A stretch of 64,000 nt of DNA, taken from contig OY761542.1 of assembly GCA_963664635.1 (NCBI GenBank), positions 2,604,001-2,668,000 on the forward strand, read 5' to 3'. Shown one piece after another: positions 34,509 through 43,850 of the stretch. Under the pieces are notes generated by a model. The model was not told the origin of the DNA and searched no databases. It worked only from the letters and a program-made list of their open reading frames with translations. The DNA comes from VXNE01 sp963664635. Its GTDB lineage: Bacteria > Pseudomonadota > Gammaproteobacteria > Pseudomonadales > Azotimanducaceae. How positions within the stretch are numbered: position 1 is the first letter of the stretch; each line of letters opens with the position of its first letter. The translations under genes and the position numbers were made by a program.

Positions 34509-35396
34509 TCAGCCGTCCTTCTTCTTGTAGCCGTCCGTCCCCCGGTACGGCCCGTCGCGCCACTTGAGCGCGCCCTGCAGGCCCTCTTCGCGCATCTTGT
34601 CCTGCCACTCGTAGGAGTACTCGGTGAACTGCGCCGCGGCGTCGAGGTCGGTGGACGTCCGCACGGACGAGTAGATCCCCATGTTTTCGTAGAAACGGTT
34701 CATGTTGACCTTGAGAATCGCCAGGTGGTCCGCGGACATGTTGGCGACGCGGTCGGCGAAGGCGATCGTGTTCTCCTCCAGCTCTTCCTTCGGCCAGGAG
34801 TAGTTGATCATGCCGATCTCCTCCGCCTCCTTGCCGGTCACGTTCTCGCCGGTGTAGTAGAGTTCCTTGGCCTTGCGCATGCCGATGACCAGCGGCCAGA
34901 TGACGCCCGTGCGGGACGTGCCGAGCCCACGCAGGCCCGGGTGGCCGAGCTGTGCGTCCTCGGCGGCGACCACGAGGTCGGCCATCATGGCGAGTTCGCA
35001 GCCGCCGGCGACGGCGTAGCCCGAGATCTGCGCGATCGTGATCTTCGCCATGTTCCAGAAATAGAGATGGATGTCGCTGATCTGCTGCATGCCCGTGCGA
35101 ATGCCCATCAGCAGGCGGCGGCCCTGGTCGTCCGCGCGGCGATGCTGCCGGACGACCGCGTCCGCGCCGCCCCGGGATGGGGTCAGGTCGTATCCGGCGC
35201 TGAACGCGCGGCCTTCGCCGCGCACGATGATGACCCGGGCGGTGTGGTCCGCCTCGAGTTCGTGCAGCGCGTCGTTGAATTCGTAGAGCAGTTCCTGCGA
35301 GAGGGCGTTCAGCTTCTCCGGACGGTTCAGCGTGATGCGGGCCACGCGGTCGTCGGTGCCGACGCGGTCCAGGTAGAGGTTCTCGTACTCGGCCAT
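34509..35396 (-). CDS. Enoyl-CoA hydratase/isomerase (crotonase) family protein, paralogue 2
   Basis: Crotonase-fold enzyme of 295 residues with AGGAGG upstream of ATG 35396. ARITLNRPEKLNALSQELL, FSAGYDLTP, YAVAGGCELAMMADLV and GHPGLRGLGTSR can be read directly. As in the paralogue at 12643-13527, the first catalytic glutamate position is HPGL rather than HPE, while KAKELYYTG keeps the second Glu. The two proteins share long identical blocks (NMAKITIAQ, WPKEEL, MNRFYENMGIYSSVR) and are clearly recent-family paralogues. It is 27 bp upstream of the NCS2 permease and may be co-transcribed. Confidence 0.88.
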   Translation of the reverse strand: MAEYENLYLDRVGTDDRVARITLNRPEKLNALSQELLYEFNDALHELEADHTARVIIVRGEGRAFSAGYDLTPSRGGADAVVRQHRRADDQGRRLLMGIRTGMQQISDIHLYFWNMAKITIAQISGYAVAGGCELAMMADLVVAAEDAQLGHPGLRGLGTSRTGVIWPLVIGMRKAKELYYTGENVTGKEAEEIGMINYSWPKEELEENTIAFADRVANMSADHLAILKVNMNRFYENMGIYSSVRTSTDLDAAAQFTEYSYEWQDKMREEGLQGALKWRDGPYRGTDGYKKKDG

Positions 35397-35486
35397 GGGT
35401 CTTTCCTCCTGGCTGGGGTGTTGACGCTGGCGGGCAGCCGCGGCGCGAACGTCGGGTCGGATACGGGGAGCGGTTAGTATTCGGCA

Positions 35487-36551
35487 ATGGACCCGGTCTC
35501 TCAAGCCGCGCTTGGCGCGGTGGTGGCGCACGCGACGGCGCACCGCACCCTCGGGGTTCGTGCGCTCGCGGTGGGCGCGGTCGCGGGGGCCCTGCCCGAT
35601 GTCGACGTGCTGTGGTCTCTGGGAGGGGACGCCTTCGACCAGATGCGGCTGCACCGGGGCATCACCCACTCGCTGTTCTTCGCCCCGGTGGTCGGACCGC
35701 TGCTCGGCTACCTCGCATGGCGTTGCGAAAAGCGCGGGGGGATGGACCGGCTCAAGGCCTGGATGCTCGCGCTCACGCTGGCGCTCCTGTCGCACCCACT
35801 GCTCGACCTGACCACGCCTTACGGGACGCAGCTCCTGCTGCCGTTCTCGGACGCCCGCTTCGCCATCTGGGCGATGCCCATCATCGATCCCGTCTACACG
35901 GTGCTCCTCCTGGCCGGGGCGATCGTTGCCTGGCGCCGGCCGAGCCGGAGCGCCGCCTCGCTGACCGCGCTCGGGCTGTCCACCGGCTACCTGGGCTACG
36001 CCTGGCACCTCAATGGGCAGGCCGCGGACCTGGCGCGCGCGCAACTGCGTGCCGAGGGGGTCGAGTACGCCGAGGTCGCCGCCTTTCCCACCTTCCTGCA
36101 GGTGCACTACCGGCGGGTCGTCGCCCGGACCGACACGGCGGTCCTGACGGGTTTCGTGTCGATGTGGCGGCCGTGCCCCATCGCCTGGGCGCGTGCGCCG
36201 CGGCTCGCGGACGCCTCGGTGGCGGCGTGGCGCGAGTCCCGGGAAGGGCGCATCTTCGAGTGGTTCGCGATGGGCTGGGTGCACCACGTGCCCACCGAGC
36301 GGGGACTCGTGTCGGCGGACCTCCGCTACGGCTTCTCGACGGATCCGGGCATCTCCGCCTTCGGCACCCTGGCCGAATTCGACGCGGCGGGCGCCCTGGT
36401 GCGCATCACGGATGCGGGCCGCCGCGCGCCGCCGGATTTCGTCACCCGGGGCGACCTGCTGGCGAGTGCGTTTCCGGCGTCGTGTCAGGCCGTCAGCAGC
36501 GCCACGCCCGTCCAGCAGATGGCCGCGAGACCCGCCGCCACCGAGGCCTGA
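35487..36551 (+). CDS. Metal-dependent membrane hydrolase, YdjM/DUF457 family
   Basis: Integral membrane protein of 354 residues of the LexA-binding membrane hydrolase-like (YdjM, DUF457) group. The start DPVSQAALGAVVAHA, then ALPDVDVLW, and RGITHSLFFAP with HPLLDLTTPYGTQLLLPFS supply the conserved histidines and aspartates that mark the family. About five helices in the first 190 residues, soluble afterwards. Its 3' end overlaps the NhaC-type antiporter gene by 67 bp on the other strand, so the extreme C-terminus could be shorter than the frame suggests. Confidence 0.85.
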   Translation: MDPVSQAALGAVVAHATAHRTLGVRALAVGAVAGALPDVDVLWSLGGDAFDQMRLHRGITHSLFFAPVVGPLLGYLAWRCEKRGGMDRLKAWMLALTLALLSHPLLDLTTPYGTQLLLPFSDARFAIWAMPIIDPVYTVLLLAGAIVAWRRPSRSAASLTALGLSTGYLGYAWHLNGQAADLARAQLRAEGVEYAEVAAFPTFLQVHYRRVVARTDTAVLTGFVSMWRPCPIAWARAPRLADASVAAWRESREGRIFEWFAMGWVHHVPTERGLVSADLRYGFSTDPGISAFGTLAEFDAAGALVRITDAGRRAPPDFVTRGDLLASAFPASCQAVSSATPVQQMAARPAATEA

Positions 36552-38221
36552 GGGATCTGCGTCTTGACGTGGTCCATCAGGTCGCACCCGGTGCAGACCG
36601 AACTGAGCACCGTGGTGTCCGAGATCGGCGAGCACTGGTCCCCGTAGACGCTGCCGTCCATCACGGCGGCGAAGCACAGCGTCATGAAGAGCTCTGGATG
36701 GGACAGGCCCTGGCTCGCCGCCACGGCCCACGCCAGCGGCATGGCCAGCGGGAACGCCACCGCGTAAGTGCCCCAGCTCGTCCCCGTCGAGAACGCGATC
36801 AACATCGTGAGCAGTTGCAGCAGCACCGGCAGGATGAAGAACGGGATCGCCTCGCCGAGGGTCTCCACCAGGAAGATGGCGCCGCCGGTCGCGCTGCTGA
36901 TGCCGCCGATGGTGACGGCGAGGAGCAGGATCACGCAGCCGAGCACCACGCCCTTCAGACCGTCGTGGAAACCCGAGATGAGGTCCTTGATCGACATGCC
37001 CTTGGCGAGTGCGGTGCCACCCGCGATGACGAACGCCGCGCCGAAGGCCCAGTGCACGTTCGGCGTGCCGCTGACGATGAACGTGCCGACGGCGATGCCG
37101 ATCAGGGCGCCGAGGGGGACGAAGAATTCGAGCACGTGGGGCTTGTAGCCCGCCGGCGTGTTGCTGCCCTGCAGCTCCGGGGCGGCGAGCGGGTCCGCGT
37201 CGTCGGCGTCGAGCCTGCCCGTCGTGCGTGCACGCTCCATCGCCGCGCCGAGCTGTTTGCCGAGAAACAGGGGCTTCTCGATGCTGAGCAGAAACGTCCC
37301 GAGCACGGCGAAGATGGCGTAGAAGCAGAAGGGCACGCTCTGGAAGAAGAACGCGATGCGGTCGGCCTCGGTCGCCAGGAAGCCGACGCCGGAGACGAAG
37401 ATGAACGCCTGGACGTAGCCGGGCCACGCGTTGAAGGCGAGTTGCGAGGCGATCGGCGAGGCGGTCGAGTCGACGATGTACGCGAGTTCCTCGTGGGCGA
37501 CGCGCTCCTTGTCGGCGATGGGGCGCACGGTCGTGCCGACGAGCACCGTGCTGACGGTGCCGCCCTGGAAGAAGACGACGCCGAGCATCCAGGCGACGAG
37601 CTTGGCCGTGCGCGGGCCGCGTACGAAGCGGACGGTCATGAACTCGGCGAACGCCTGAGCGGCGCCGGTGCGCGACCAGATGCCCATGAGCCCTCCGAGT
37701 AACCAGAGGTAAAGGATGAGGATTCCCGCGGAACTCGTTGTTGCGAGCGAAGGTATGAGGACATCTCCGGTCAGGTCGTACTGCCCCAGCAGGAGGGCGC
37801 CGGAGACGATGCCGCCGAGCAGGGACGTGACCGGTTCCCGGTTCAGCCAGCACAGCAGGATCGCCACGACCGCCGGCAGGAGCGACCAGATGCCCCAGTG
37901 ACGCTTGGCGACGTAGCGGTAGTAGACCGTCTCGAAGCGGCCGTCGCGGAGCTCCTCCGCCCGGACGAACTCCTCGGTGACCGCGGGGCTGCCCTCCGAG
38001 CCGGCGATGCGGTCCGGGTGCAGCACGGCCTCGGACTCTGGTACGGCGTGGAAGTAGACGCGGTCCCCTTCCCGGACGAAGTAGAGCGCTCCCGCCTCGT
38101 CGGTCATGACGTCGAGGGTCGTGCTCTCCACGGTCCAGGTGGGCGCGACATTGGCGCCCACGAACCACGACGCCGCCAGCGCGATCGCCAGCAGCACGAA
38201 TCTGCGGACACCCGGGGTCAT
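36485..38221 (-). CDS. NhaC-type Na+/H+ antiporter family protein
   Basis: Inner-membrane antiporter of 578 residues. After an N-terminal helix and a periplasmic stretch of about 85 residues come ten or more helices with GIWSLLPAVVAILLCWLNREP, the Na+:H+ antiporter NhaC motif FSTGTSWGTYAVAFPLAMPLA and DGSVYGDQCSPISDTTVLSS. The last two are diagnostic. The inserted N-terminal soluble stretch is longer than in Bacillus NhaC. It exchanges sodium for protons, or a related organic substrate. The downstream gene on the same strand order is the hydrolase at 38218-39000, whose stop overlaps this ATG. Confidence 0.9.
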   Translation of the reverse strand: MTPGVRRFVLLAIALAASWFVGANVAPTWTVESTTLDVMTDEAGALYFVREGDRVYFHAVPESEAVLHPDRIAGSEGSPAVTEEFVRAEELRDGRFETVYYRYVAKRHWGIWSLLPAVVAILLCWLNREPVTSLLGGIVSGALLLGQYDLTGDVLIPSLATTSSAGILILYLWLLGGLMGIWSRTGAAQAFAEFMTVRFVRGPRTAKLVAWMLGVVFFQGGTVSTVLVGTTVRPIADKERVAHEELAYIVDSTASPIASQLAFNAWPGYVQAFIFVSGVGFLATEADRIAFFFQSVPFCFYAIFAVLGTFLLSIEKPLFLGKQLGAAMERARTTGRLDADDADPLAAPELQGSNTPAGYKPHVLEFFVPLGALIGIAVGTFIVSGTPNVHWAFGAAFVIAGGTALAKGMSIKDLISGFHDGLKGVVLGCVILLLAVTIGGISSATGGAIFLVETLGEAIPFFILPVLLQLLTMLIAFSTGTSWGTYAVAFPLAMPLAWAVAASQGLSHPELFMTLCFAAVMDGSVYGDQCSPISDTTVLSSVCTGCDLMDHVKTQIPQASVAAGLAAICWTGVALLTA

Positions 38222-39000
38222 GCTCCGTCTCCTTCGACCGGGGGCAGGGGCTCCGCGGGCACGGAGAACGCGGCCCGGCGGGGCAGGGCGTCTCCCTTGA
38301 GATAGCGTGCCAGGAACGCGAGACTGGCGTCGACTTCTTCGGCCGGCACCTGCGGATGCAGGCCCGGGTTGGCGTGCAGGCGCTTGTCCCGGCTCGCCAG
38401 CGCGTCGAACAGGGCGAGGGCCGTGTCACGGGGGACGATCTCGTCCTCGAGCTGCTGGATGAACAGGACGGGACAGGTAATGCGCGTCGCCGCGTCGGCC
38501 ACGACGGACCGGAAACGGGTCGGCCCCATGATGCCCATGAGACCCAGCACGGCCACCGCGATGCGCGGTTCGGCGGCCACCAGGGGCGCCCCGTAGATGG
38601 TGCCCATGGACAGCCCCCAGTAGCCGAGCGGACCGTTGCCTGCTTCCGGCAGGATGGCGTCGATGGCCGCGCGCCAGTCCGCCGTCATGTCCGCTTCGGA
38701 GTCGTCGCGCCGCCACTCCTCGGCGAATGCCTCGCGCCCGCCGGGGCCGCGTTGGCGGCGCCCATGCACGGGACCGTCGATGGACAGCGCGTGAAAGCCG
38801 TGGTCCCGCACCATGCGCCGGGCCATGCCAGGAATCGGTGATTGGTGCCGGTCGCCCGAGGCGCCGTGCCCGAAACAGACGACGGGACGGCCCGGCTCAC
38901 CCCGCCACCAGGCGCCGGGCACGGTACGCCCGTTGGCGTGCACGTCGAACTCGCGGCAGCGCACGCCGTCGGTGGTTTCCTCCAGCCAGTGCAGTGTCAC
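38218..39000 (-). CDS. Alpha/beta hydrolase (dienelactone-hydrolase-like)
   Basis: Hydrolase of 260 residues. The nucleophile elbow reads GLSMGTIYG, preceded by FGHGASGDRHQ, and the acid/base part is IQQLEDEIVPRD with a C-terminal NPGLHPQVP. The fold resembles acetyl-xylan esterase or dienelactone hydrolase-like proteins. The stop codon overlaps the antiporter start in an ATGA junction, so the two are translationally coupled. Substrate unknown. Confidence 0.8.
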   Translation of the reverse strand: MTLHWLEETTDGVRCREFDVHANGRTVPGAWWRGEPGRPVVCFGHGASGDRHQSPIPGMARRMVRDHGFHALSIDGPVHGRRQRGPGGREAFAEEWRRDDSEADMTADWRAAIDAILPEAGNGPLGYWGLSMGTIYGAPLVAAEPRIAVAVLGLMGIMGPTRFRSVVADAATRITCPVLFIQQLEDEIVPRDTALALFDALASRDKRLHANPGLHPQVPAEEVDASLAFLARYLKGDALPRRAAFSVPAEPLPPVEGDGA

Positions 39001-39016
39001 CGCGTCCGTCCTCCGT

Positions 39017-40567
39017 TCAGGGCCGGTAGCTGAGTCCCGCCACCGGGCCGACCTGGGTCTGCACGACCTTCCAGGCGTCCTCGATGAAGTCGACGAGCAG
39101 GGGCCGCGTGTCCCGAGGATCGATGATCTCCTCGATGCCGAACGCGTGGGCGTTCCGGAACGGGGAGGAGATGGCCTGCAGGCGCGCCTCGATCTCGCGC
39201 CGCTTGGCCTCCGGGTCCGGCGCGTTCTCGATTTCGCGCTTGTAGGCGATGGCGGTGCCCCCCTCGATGTGCATGGACCCGCCGTGGGTGGAGGGCCAGG
39301 CGTAGCGCCGGTACAGGCCGCCGCGGCGCAGGTGGAGCCCGCCGGCCACGCCGTAGAGCTGCCGCAGCACGAAGCAGACGTACGGCGTGCGGGTCTGCTG
39401 TACGGTGGCGACGACCCGGGCCCCGGCGCGGACGATGCCCGCCTGCTCCTGCGCCGGCCCCACGGAGAACCCCGGCTCGTCGGCGAAGTAGACCACCGGC
39501 AGGTGGAACGTCTCGCACAGTTCCATCAGCCGCATCGTCTTCTCGCCGGCCGCGATGTCCATGGAGCCGCCGTTGAACTTGGGGTGGTTGGCCATCACGC
39601 CGCAGGGCACGCCGTTCACCCGCGCGAGGCCCGTGACCCGCGCGCGGCCGTAGAGTGGGGCGATCTCGAAGAAGCTGTCGCGGTCCAGCACGGTCTCCAG
39701 GATGCGGCGTGGCTCGTAGATCTTGCGGCGGTCGCGGGGGACGGCGGACAGGAGGCTTTCCTCACGGCGGTCGGGAGCGTCGTGCGGAGGAGTTCGTGGC
39801 GGGGCCTCGTAGACGCTCGCCGGCAGGTAGGACAGGAAGCGCCGCACCTGCGCGATCGCGGCGGCCTCGCTGTCCGCCAGATTCATGACGACGCCGTTCG
39901 CGATCTGGACGCGTTCGTCGCCGAGGTCTTCCTTGCCGATCGTCTGGCCGGTCGCCTGTTCCACCACCTTGGGGCCGGCGACGAACACCTGGCTGGTGCC
40001 CCGGACCATCACGTTGAAGTGGCTGAGGCACACCTGTACCGCCGGAAGCCCGGCCACGGAGCCGAGCACGGCGGCCGCGACCGGCACGGTCTGCAGCAGT
40101 TCCACGCCCAGGGCCCCGGCCGGATTGCCGGGCAGATAGGTGCGCCCGATCTGCTCGAACGTCTTGACGCTGCCCCCGGTGGCGTCGAGCAGCCGCACGT
40201 ACGGAATCCGGCTCGACAGGGCGAGGTTCTCGATGAACTCGGACTTGTTGCCGACGGCGGCGTCCGCGGCGCCGCCCCGGATGGTGAAGTCGCCGCCCGA
40301 GAAGGCCACCTTGCGCCCGTCCACGCGACAGGTGCCGATGACGGTGTTGGACGGTTTCAGGTGCTCGACGCGGTCGCCGTCCCAGGTCGCCGTGCCGGCG
40401 AGGGCGCCCACCTCGTGGAAGCTGTCGGCGTCGCCCAGCAGGTCGATCCGCTCGCGGACCGTGAGCTTGCCCCGCCCATGCTGGAAGGCGACGCCGTCGG
40501 GCCCGCCCATCTCCCGCGCCATGGCCGTCTGCCTGGCGAGTTCGTCTACGTCGGATTGCCAGCTCAC
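39017..40567 (-). CDS. Acyl-CoA carboxylase carboxyltransferase (beta) subunit
   Basis: Biotin-dependent carboxyltransferase subunit of 516 residues, the size of propionyl-/methylcrotonyl-CoA carboxylase beta subunits. KLTVRERIDLLGD, FSGGDFTIRGGA, VVEQATGQTIGKEDLG and the C-terminal region GGLYRRYAWPSTHGG and AFGIEEIIDPRDTRPLL are family signatures; the last is usually PRETR. No biotin carboxylase or BCCP gene is adjacent, so the alpha subunit must be encoded elsewhere. It starts 16 bp upstream of the hydrolase and probably belongs to the same transcript. Confidence 0.88.
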   Translation of the reverse strand: MSWQSDVDELARQTAMAREMGGPDGVAFQHGRGKLTVRERIDLLGDADSFHEVGALAGTATWDGDRVEHLKPSNTVIGTCRVDGRKVAFSGGDFTIRGGAADAAVGNKSEFIENLALSSRIPYVRLLDATGGSVKTFEQIGRTYLPGNPAGALGVELLQTVPVAAAVLGSVAGLPAVQVCLSHFNVMVRGTSQVFVAGPKVVEQATGQTIGKEDLGDERVQIANGVVMNLADSEAAAIAQVRRFLSYLPASVYEAPPRTPPHDAPDRREESLLSAVPRDRRKIYEPRRILETVLDRDSFFEIAPLYGRARVTGLARVNGVPCGVMANHPKFNGGSMDIAAGEKTMRLMELCETFHLPVVYFADEPGFSVGPAQEQAGIVRAGARVVATVQQTRTPYVCFVLRQLYGVAGGLHLRRGGLYRRYAWPSTHGGSMHIEGGTAIAYKREIENAPDPEAKRREIEARLQAISSPFRNAHAFGIEEIIDPRDTRPLLVDFIEDAWKVVQTQVGPVAGLSYRP

Positions 40568-40603
40568 GGGGGACAGTATGGCATAGCGATCCTGCCGCCC
40601 CGG

Positions 40604-41842
40604 TCAGTCGTGGCGCAGGGCTTCGATGGGATCGAGACGCGCTGCGCGCATGGCCGGCAAGACACCGAAGACGATGCCGACCAGTGCGGAGAAGACGAGC
40701 GCGAGGACGGCGGCCGAGAGCGGGGGGACGGGGGCGGGGAAGTCCGGGATCAGGCTGGCGACGAACGCCGCGATGCCCCCGCCGACGAAGAGCCCGATCA
40801 CGCCGCCGAGCACGGACAGGGTCATGGCCTCGATCAGGAACTGGAGCAGGACCTGATGGCGCGTCGCGCCGAGCGCCTTGCAGATGCCGATTTCACGGGT
40901 CCGTTCCGTGACGGACACGAGCATGACGTTCATCACGCCCACTCCGGCGACCAGCAGCGAGATGCCCACCATCCCCGCGACGAACGCGGTGATCGTGCCT
41001 GCCACAGCGTCGAAGGCCTCCGCCACTTCCTCCGCGGTCTGAACCCGGAAATCGTCCTGATCCTCCGGATCGAGATCGTGGGCTCGGCGCAGCAGCGTCC
41101 GGATGCGCTCGGCGGTCGCCCGCCGCCGCGAGGGGTCTGCCACCGTGAGATGGATGAACAGGTCGGGGGGGTCGTGTGGCCCCGCCATGCTGCGCATGGT
41201 CTGGTAGGGGAGCAGGACGTGATGGTCGGAACTCGCGCCCAGCAACTCGCCCCCGCGCTCCATCACGCCGACCACACGGCACCACTCGCCCGCGAGTCCG
41301 ATGAATTGCCCTATCGGGTCTTCGCCCATGCCCAGGGACTCCCCGGTCCGCTCGCCGATGACGCAGACGCGCCGGCGCTGGCGGTCGTCCGCCGGCGAAA
41401 GGAACCGGCCCTTGGCGGGAAACCTGTTGTAGACATCCTGATAGCTTTGCGTCGTGCCGCGGATCTGGCTCACGGTCGAATGGGCGCCGTAATGTATCTC
41501 GTCGTGGATGACGACCAGGGGCGTAACGTTGCTCACGCCGTCCACGCGTGTCTGGACGAGCTCGAGATCTTCGTCCGTCAGGCGGACGCGGCGACCCTGC
41601 AGGGCATCCTCGACCGGCGTCAGGGCGCTGATTGCGAGGCTCGTCCCGCCAAGACCGGCGAACTGGCTGGCGATAGCGGTTTGCAGACCGCCCAGGAGCG
41701 CGACCACGGCCACGATCGATGCGACGCCGATGACCACCCCGAGCGTCGTGAGGAAGCTGCGCAGACGGTGCGCGGCCAGGGAACCCACCGCGGAGCGGCA
41801 GCACTCCACGAAGACGGAGAGGGAGACCGGGGCGATCCTCAT
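40604..41842 (-). CDS. ABC transporter permease, MacB/FtsX family
   Basis: FtsX-type permease of 412 residues with four membrane helices: one near residue 30 (SFLTTLGVVIGVASIVAVVA), a large periplasmic domain, and three at the C-terminus. TERTREIGICKALGATR and the C-terminal RLDPIEALRHD are diagnostic for the MacB/LolC family. It lacks its own ATPase domain and uses the separate ATPase encoded 15 bp upstream. With the adaptor gene it forms a MacAB-like mechanotransmission exporter, here at the 3' end of the candidate peptide cluster. Confidence 0.9.
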   Translation of the reverse strand: MRIAPVSLSVFVECCRSAVGSLAAHRLRSFLTTLGVVIGVASIVAVVALLGGLQTAIASQFAGLGGTSLAISALTPVEDALQGRRVRLTDEDLELVQTRVDGVSNVTPLVVIHDEIHYGAHSTVSQIRGTTQSYQDVYNRFPAKGRFLSPADDRQRRRVCVIGERTGESLGMGEDPIGQFIGLAGEWCRVVGVMERGGELLGASSDHHVLLPYQTMRSMAGPHDPPDLFIHLTVADPSRRRATAERIRTLLRRAHDLDPEDQDDFRVQTAEEVAEAFDAVAGTITAFVAGMVGISLLVAGVGVMNVMLVSVTERTREIGICKALGATRHQVLLQFLIEAMTLSVLGGVIGLFVGGGIAAFVASLIPDFPAPVPPLSAAVLALVFSALVGIVFGVLPAMRAARLDPIEALRHD

Positions 41843-41857
41843 GCGCGAGCGCCCGGG

Positions 41858-42538
41858 TCAGGTCCCCTCGTCACGTACGACCCGGCCGTCCGCCAGTTCG
41901 ACCGTTCGCTCGCAACGGCTGGCGATGTCGGCTTCGTGGGTGACGATGAGGATCGTCTGGCCGTCGCCATGCATGGTGTCCAGCAGATCCATGACCTGGG
42001 CCGTGGCCGTCGAATCGAGGTTGCCGGTCGGCTCGTCCGCGAGCACGATGGACGGTCGCGTGACGAACGCCCGCGCCATGGCGACGCGTTGCCGTTGTCC
42101 GCCGGACAACTGCGACGGCAGGTGGTTGGCTCGGTCGTGGAGACCGACTCGCGACAGTGCGGCGAGCGCCAGCCGCCTGCGCTCCCGCATCGAGACGCCG
42201 CCGTAGACGAGAGGCTGCATGACGTTGCCGAGCGCCGTCAGGCGAGGGAGGAGGTGGAAGCTCTGGAAGACGAACCCGATCTCCGCGTTGCGGATGCGGG
42301 CCAGGCGCCGCCCGTCCTGTACGGACACGTCACGGCCGTTCAGAACGTACTCGCCGGATGTCGGCGTGTCGAGGCAGCCGATGAGACCGAGCAAGGTCGA
42401 CTTGCCGGAGCCCGAAGACCCGACGATCGCGACCCGTTGGCCGCGGGCGACGGAGAGGTCCACGTTGTCCAGCGCGGCGACCGTATTCCCGCCTACGTCG
42501 TAACGCTTGCTGACGCCCTGGAGCCTGATGAGCGGCAT
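41858..42538 (-). CDS. ABC transporter ATP-binding protein, MacB/LolD type
   Basis: ATPase of 226 residues with complete motifs: Walker A GSSGSGKST, signature LSGGQRQRVAMARA, Walker B IVLADEPTGNLD and the H-loop VTHEADIA. The length and the LADEPTGNLD form are characteristic of the MacB/LolD class. Its ATG overlaps the stop codon of the adaptor gene (ATGA), and the permease follows after 15 bp, so the three genes are expressed as a unit. Confidence 0.92.
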   Translation of the reverse strand: MPLIRLQGVSKRYDVGGNTVAALDNVDLSVARGQRVAIVGSSGSGKSTLLGLIGCLDTPTSGEYVLNGRDVSVQDGRRLARIRNAEIGFVFQSFHLLPRLTALGNVMQPLVYGGVSMRERRRLALAALSRVGLHDRANHLPSQLSGGQRQRVAMARAFVTRPSIVLADEPTGNLDSTATAQVMDLLDTMHGDGQTILIVTHEADIASRCERTVELADGRVVRDEGT

Positions 42539-43779
42539 CAGTTCTCCCGCTGTCCTCCGGAGGGCACCGCCACGGGATCGCGGTCTCCGGAATGCAGCCG
42601 GACCGCGTCACCGTCGCGCAGGCTTCGTAGCGTGCGGCCCGGTCCCCTGACCACGCGGTCGCCCTCCGTCAGACCGGACAGGACGTGCTGGTAGGCGTCG
42701 TCGGATTGGCCCGTGACGACCGGCGACAGATGGGCCGATCCGCCCCTCACTACGAATACGGCCTTGCCCGCCGAGTCTCCTTCGACGGTCCCGCCGGTCC
42801 CGCCGGTCCCGCCGGTCACGATGGCCTCGATGGGGACCGCCAATGCCACTTTGCCGTCGTGCGTGAGGATCTCGGCACGACAGGACATCCCGGGGCGCAG
42901 ACGCATGCTCTCCGCGGGCGTCACCCGTATCTTCGTGACGAACGACAGGCTCCGGCGGGGTGGCTGGGTTGTTGCGGTATTGGCGATGAACGCGATGCGG
43001 CCCGTCATCGGTTGGCCGGGATGCGCCACGGCGACGATTTCGGCTGCTTGGCCCACGCGCACCGCCGCGACGTCCGCCTCGTCGACGTGGACCTCGGCGA
43101 TGATGCGCTCGGGGTCGGCGATCGTCATGAGCTGGCTGCCCGGGATGTTCGTCGAACTCGGGATGGCGGTTTCCCCCGCATCGACGTCGAGTGCCGTCAC
43201 GACTCCGTCTATCGGCGCACGGACCCGGGTCTTGTCGAGCCGGTCTTCTGCCTGCCCGAGGCGCGCGCGGGCCTGCTCCAGGCGTTCGCGGCTCGATCGA
43301 AGGTCGATGCGGGCGAGTTCGAGTTCGTGGCGGCTGGCCTCCAGGGAGTGCGCATCGAGGACGCCCTGCTTGAAGAGCAGCGTGCTTCTCTCGTGTTGAC
43401 GCGCCAGATTCGCGATTCTGGCGCGGACGCGGCCGATGTCGATCTTCTGAATCCGTACCGCGGCGCGGCCCTCGGCCACGTCCGCGGCGTACGCTTCGCT
43501 GTCGATCACCAGCACGAGCTCGCCGCGTTTGACGTGCTGACCCTCTCTGACGTGGACGATCTCGATCGCCCCAAGGACTTCGCTGGTGAGTCTGACTTCC
43601 TCTTCGTGGGTAATCTGGCCGGACGCGAGTACGGAAGGCCGCAGCAGCCGCGTGTCGACCCGCGCCGTCTCTACGACCTTTCCGGGGTCGCCGGAGAAGG
43701 TGCCGCTCGCAAGAGGCACGCAGACCAGGAGAGCCGCGGCGACCGACGCCAAAGCGCTCTTTTGGTGGCGTGTGGTCAT
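42538..43779 (-). CDS. Periplasmic adaptor (membrane fusion) protein, MacA/HlyD type
   Basis: Adaptor of 413 residues with an N-terminal membrane anchor/signal. The lipoyl-like half-motif VREGQHVKRGELVLVIDSEA and its partner TRVRAPIDGVVTALDVDAGE flank a long helical hairpin (about residues 95-195), as in MacA. A beta-barrel domain follows. A short GGTGGTGG tract lies near residue 327, encoded by a small tandem repeat. The frame begins at GTG 43782 next to ATG 43779. It should link the ABC permease to an outer-membrane channel such as TolC. No outer-membrane gene is in the window. Confidence 0.9.
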   Translation of the reverse strand: MTTRHQKSALASVAAALLVCVPLASGTFSGDPGKVVETARVDTRLLRPSVLASGQITHEEEVRLTSEVLGAIEIVHVREGQHVKRGELVLVIDSEAYAADVAEGRAAVRIQKIDIGRVRARIANLARQHERSTLLFKQGVLDAHSLEASRHELELARIDLRSSRERLEQARARLGQAEDRLDKTRVRAPIDGVVTALDVDAGETAIPSSTNIPGSQLMTIADPERIIAEVHVDEADVAAVRVGQAAEIVAVAHPGQPMTGRIAFIANTATTQPPRRSLSFVTKIRVTPAESMRLRPGMSCRAEILTHDGKVALAVPIEAIVTGGTGGTGGTVEGDSAGKAVFVVRGGSAHLSPVVTGQSDDAYQHVLSGLTEGDRVVRGPGRTLRSLRDGDAVRLHSGDRDPVAVPSGGQREN

Positions 43780-43850
43780 CACTGGTCAGTGAGTTCCGGT
43801 GCTCGACCGCTCCTGCACTCGAGCCATCCGTGGCGGACCCGCCTCGCTTC

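Noticed and set aside
34509..38429. A very long open frame (over 1,300 codons) on the minus strand
   Set aside because: Only its 3' 295 codons are a real crotonase gene; the upstream part is the antisense or shifted frame of the DUF457 and NhaC genes, kept open by high G+C.
38813..42694. A plus-strand open frame of about 1,290 codons
   Set aside because: It is antisense to carboxyltransferase, MacB-type permease and ATPase genes and has Arg/Asp/His-rich, low-complexity composition.
42780..42835. GGT/GGC tandem repeat in the adaptor gene as a phase-variation tract
   Set aside because: The units are multiples of three in frame and few in number; slippage would only change a glycine/threonine loop.
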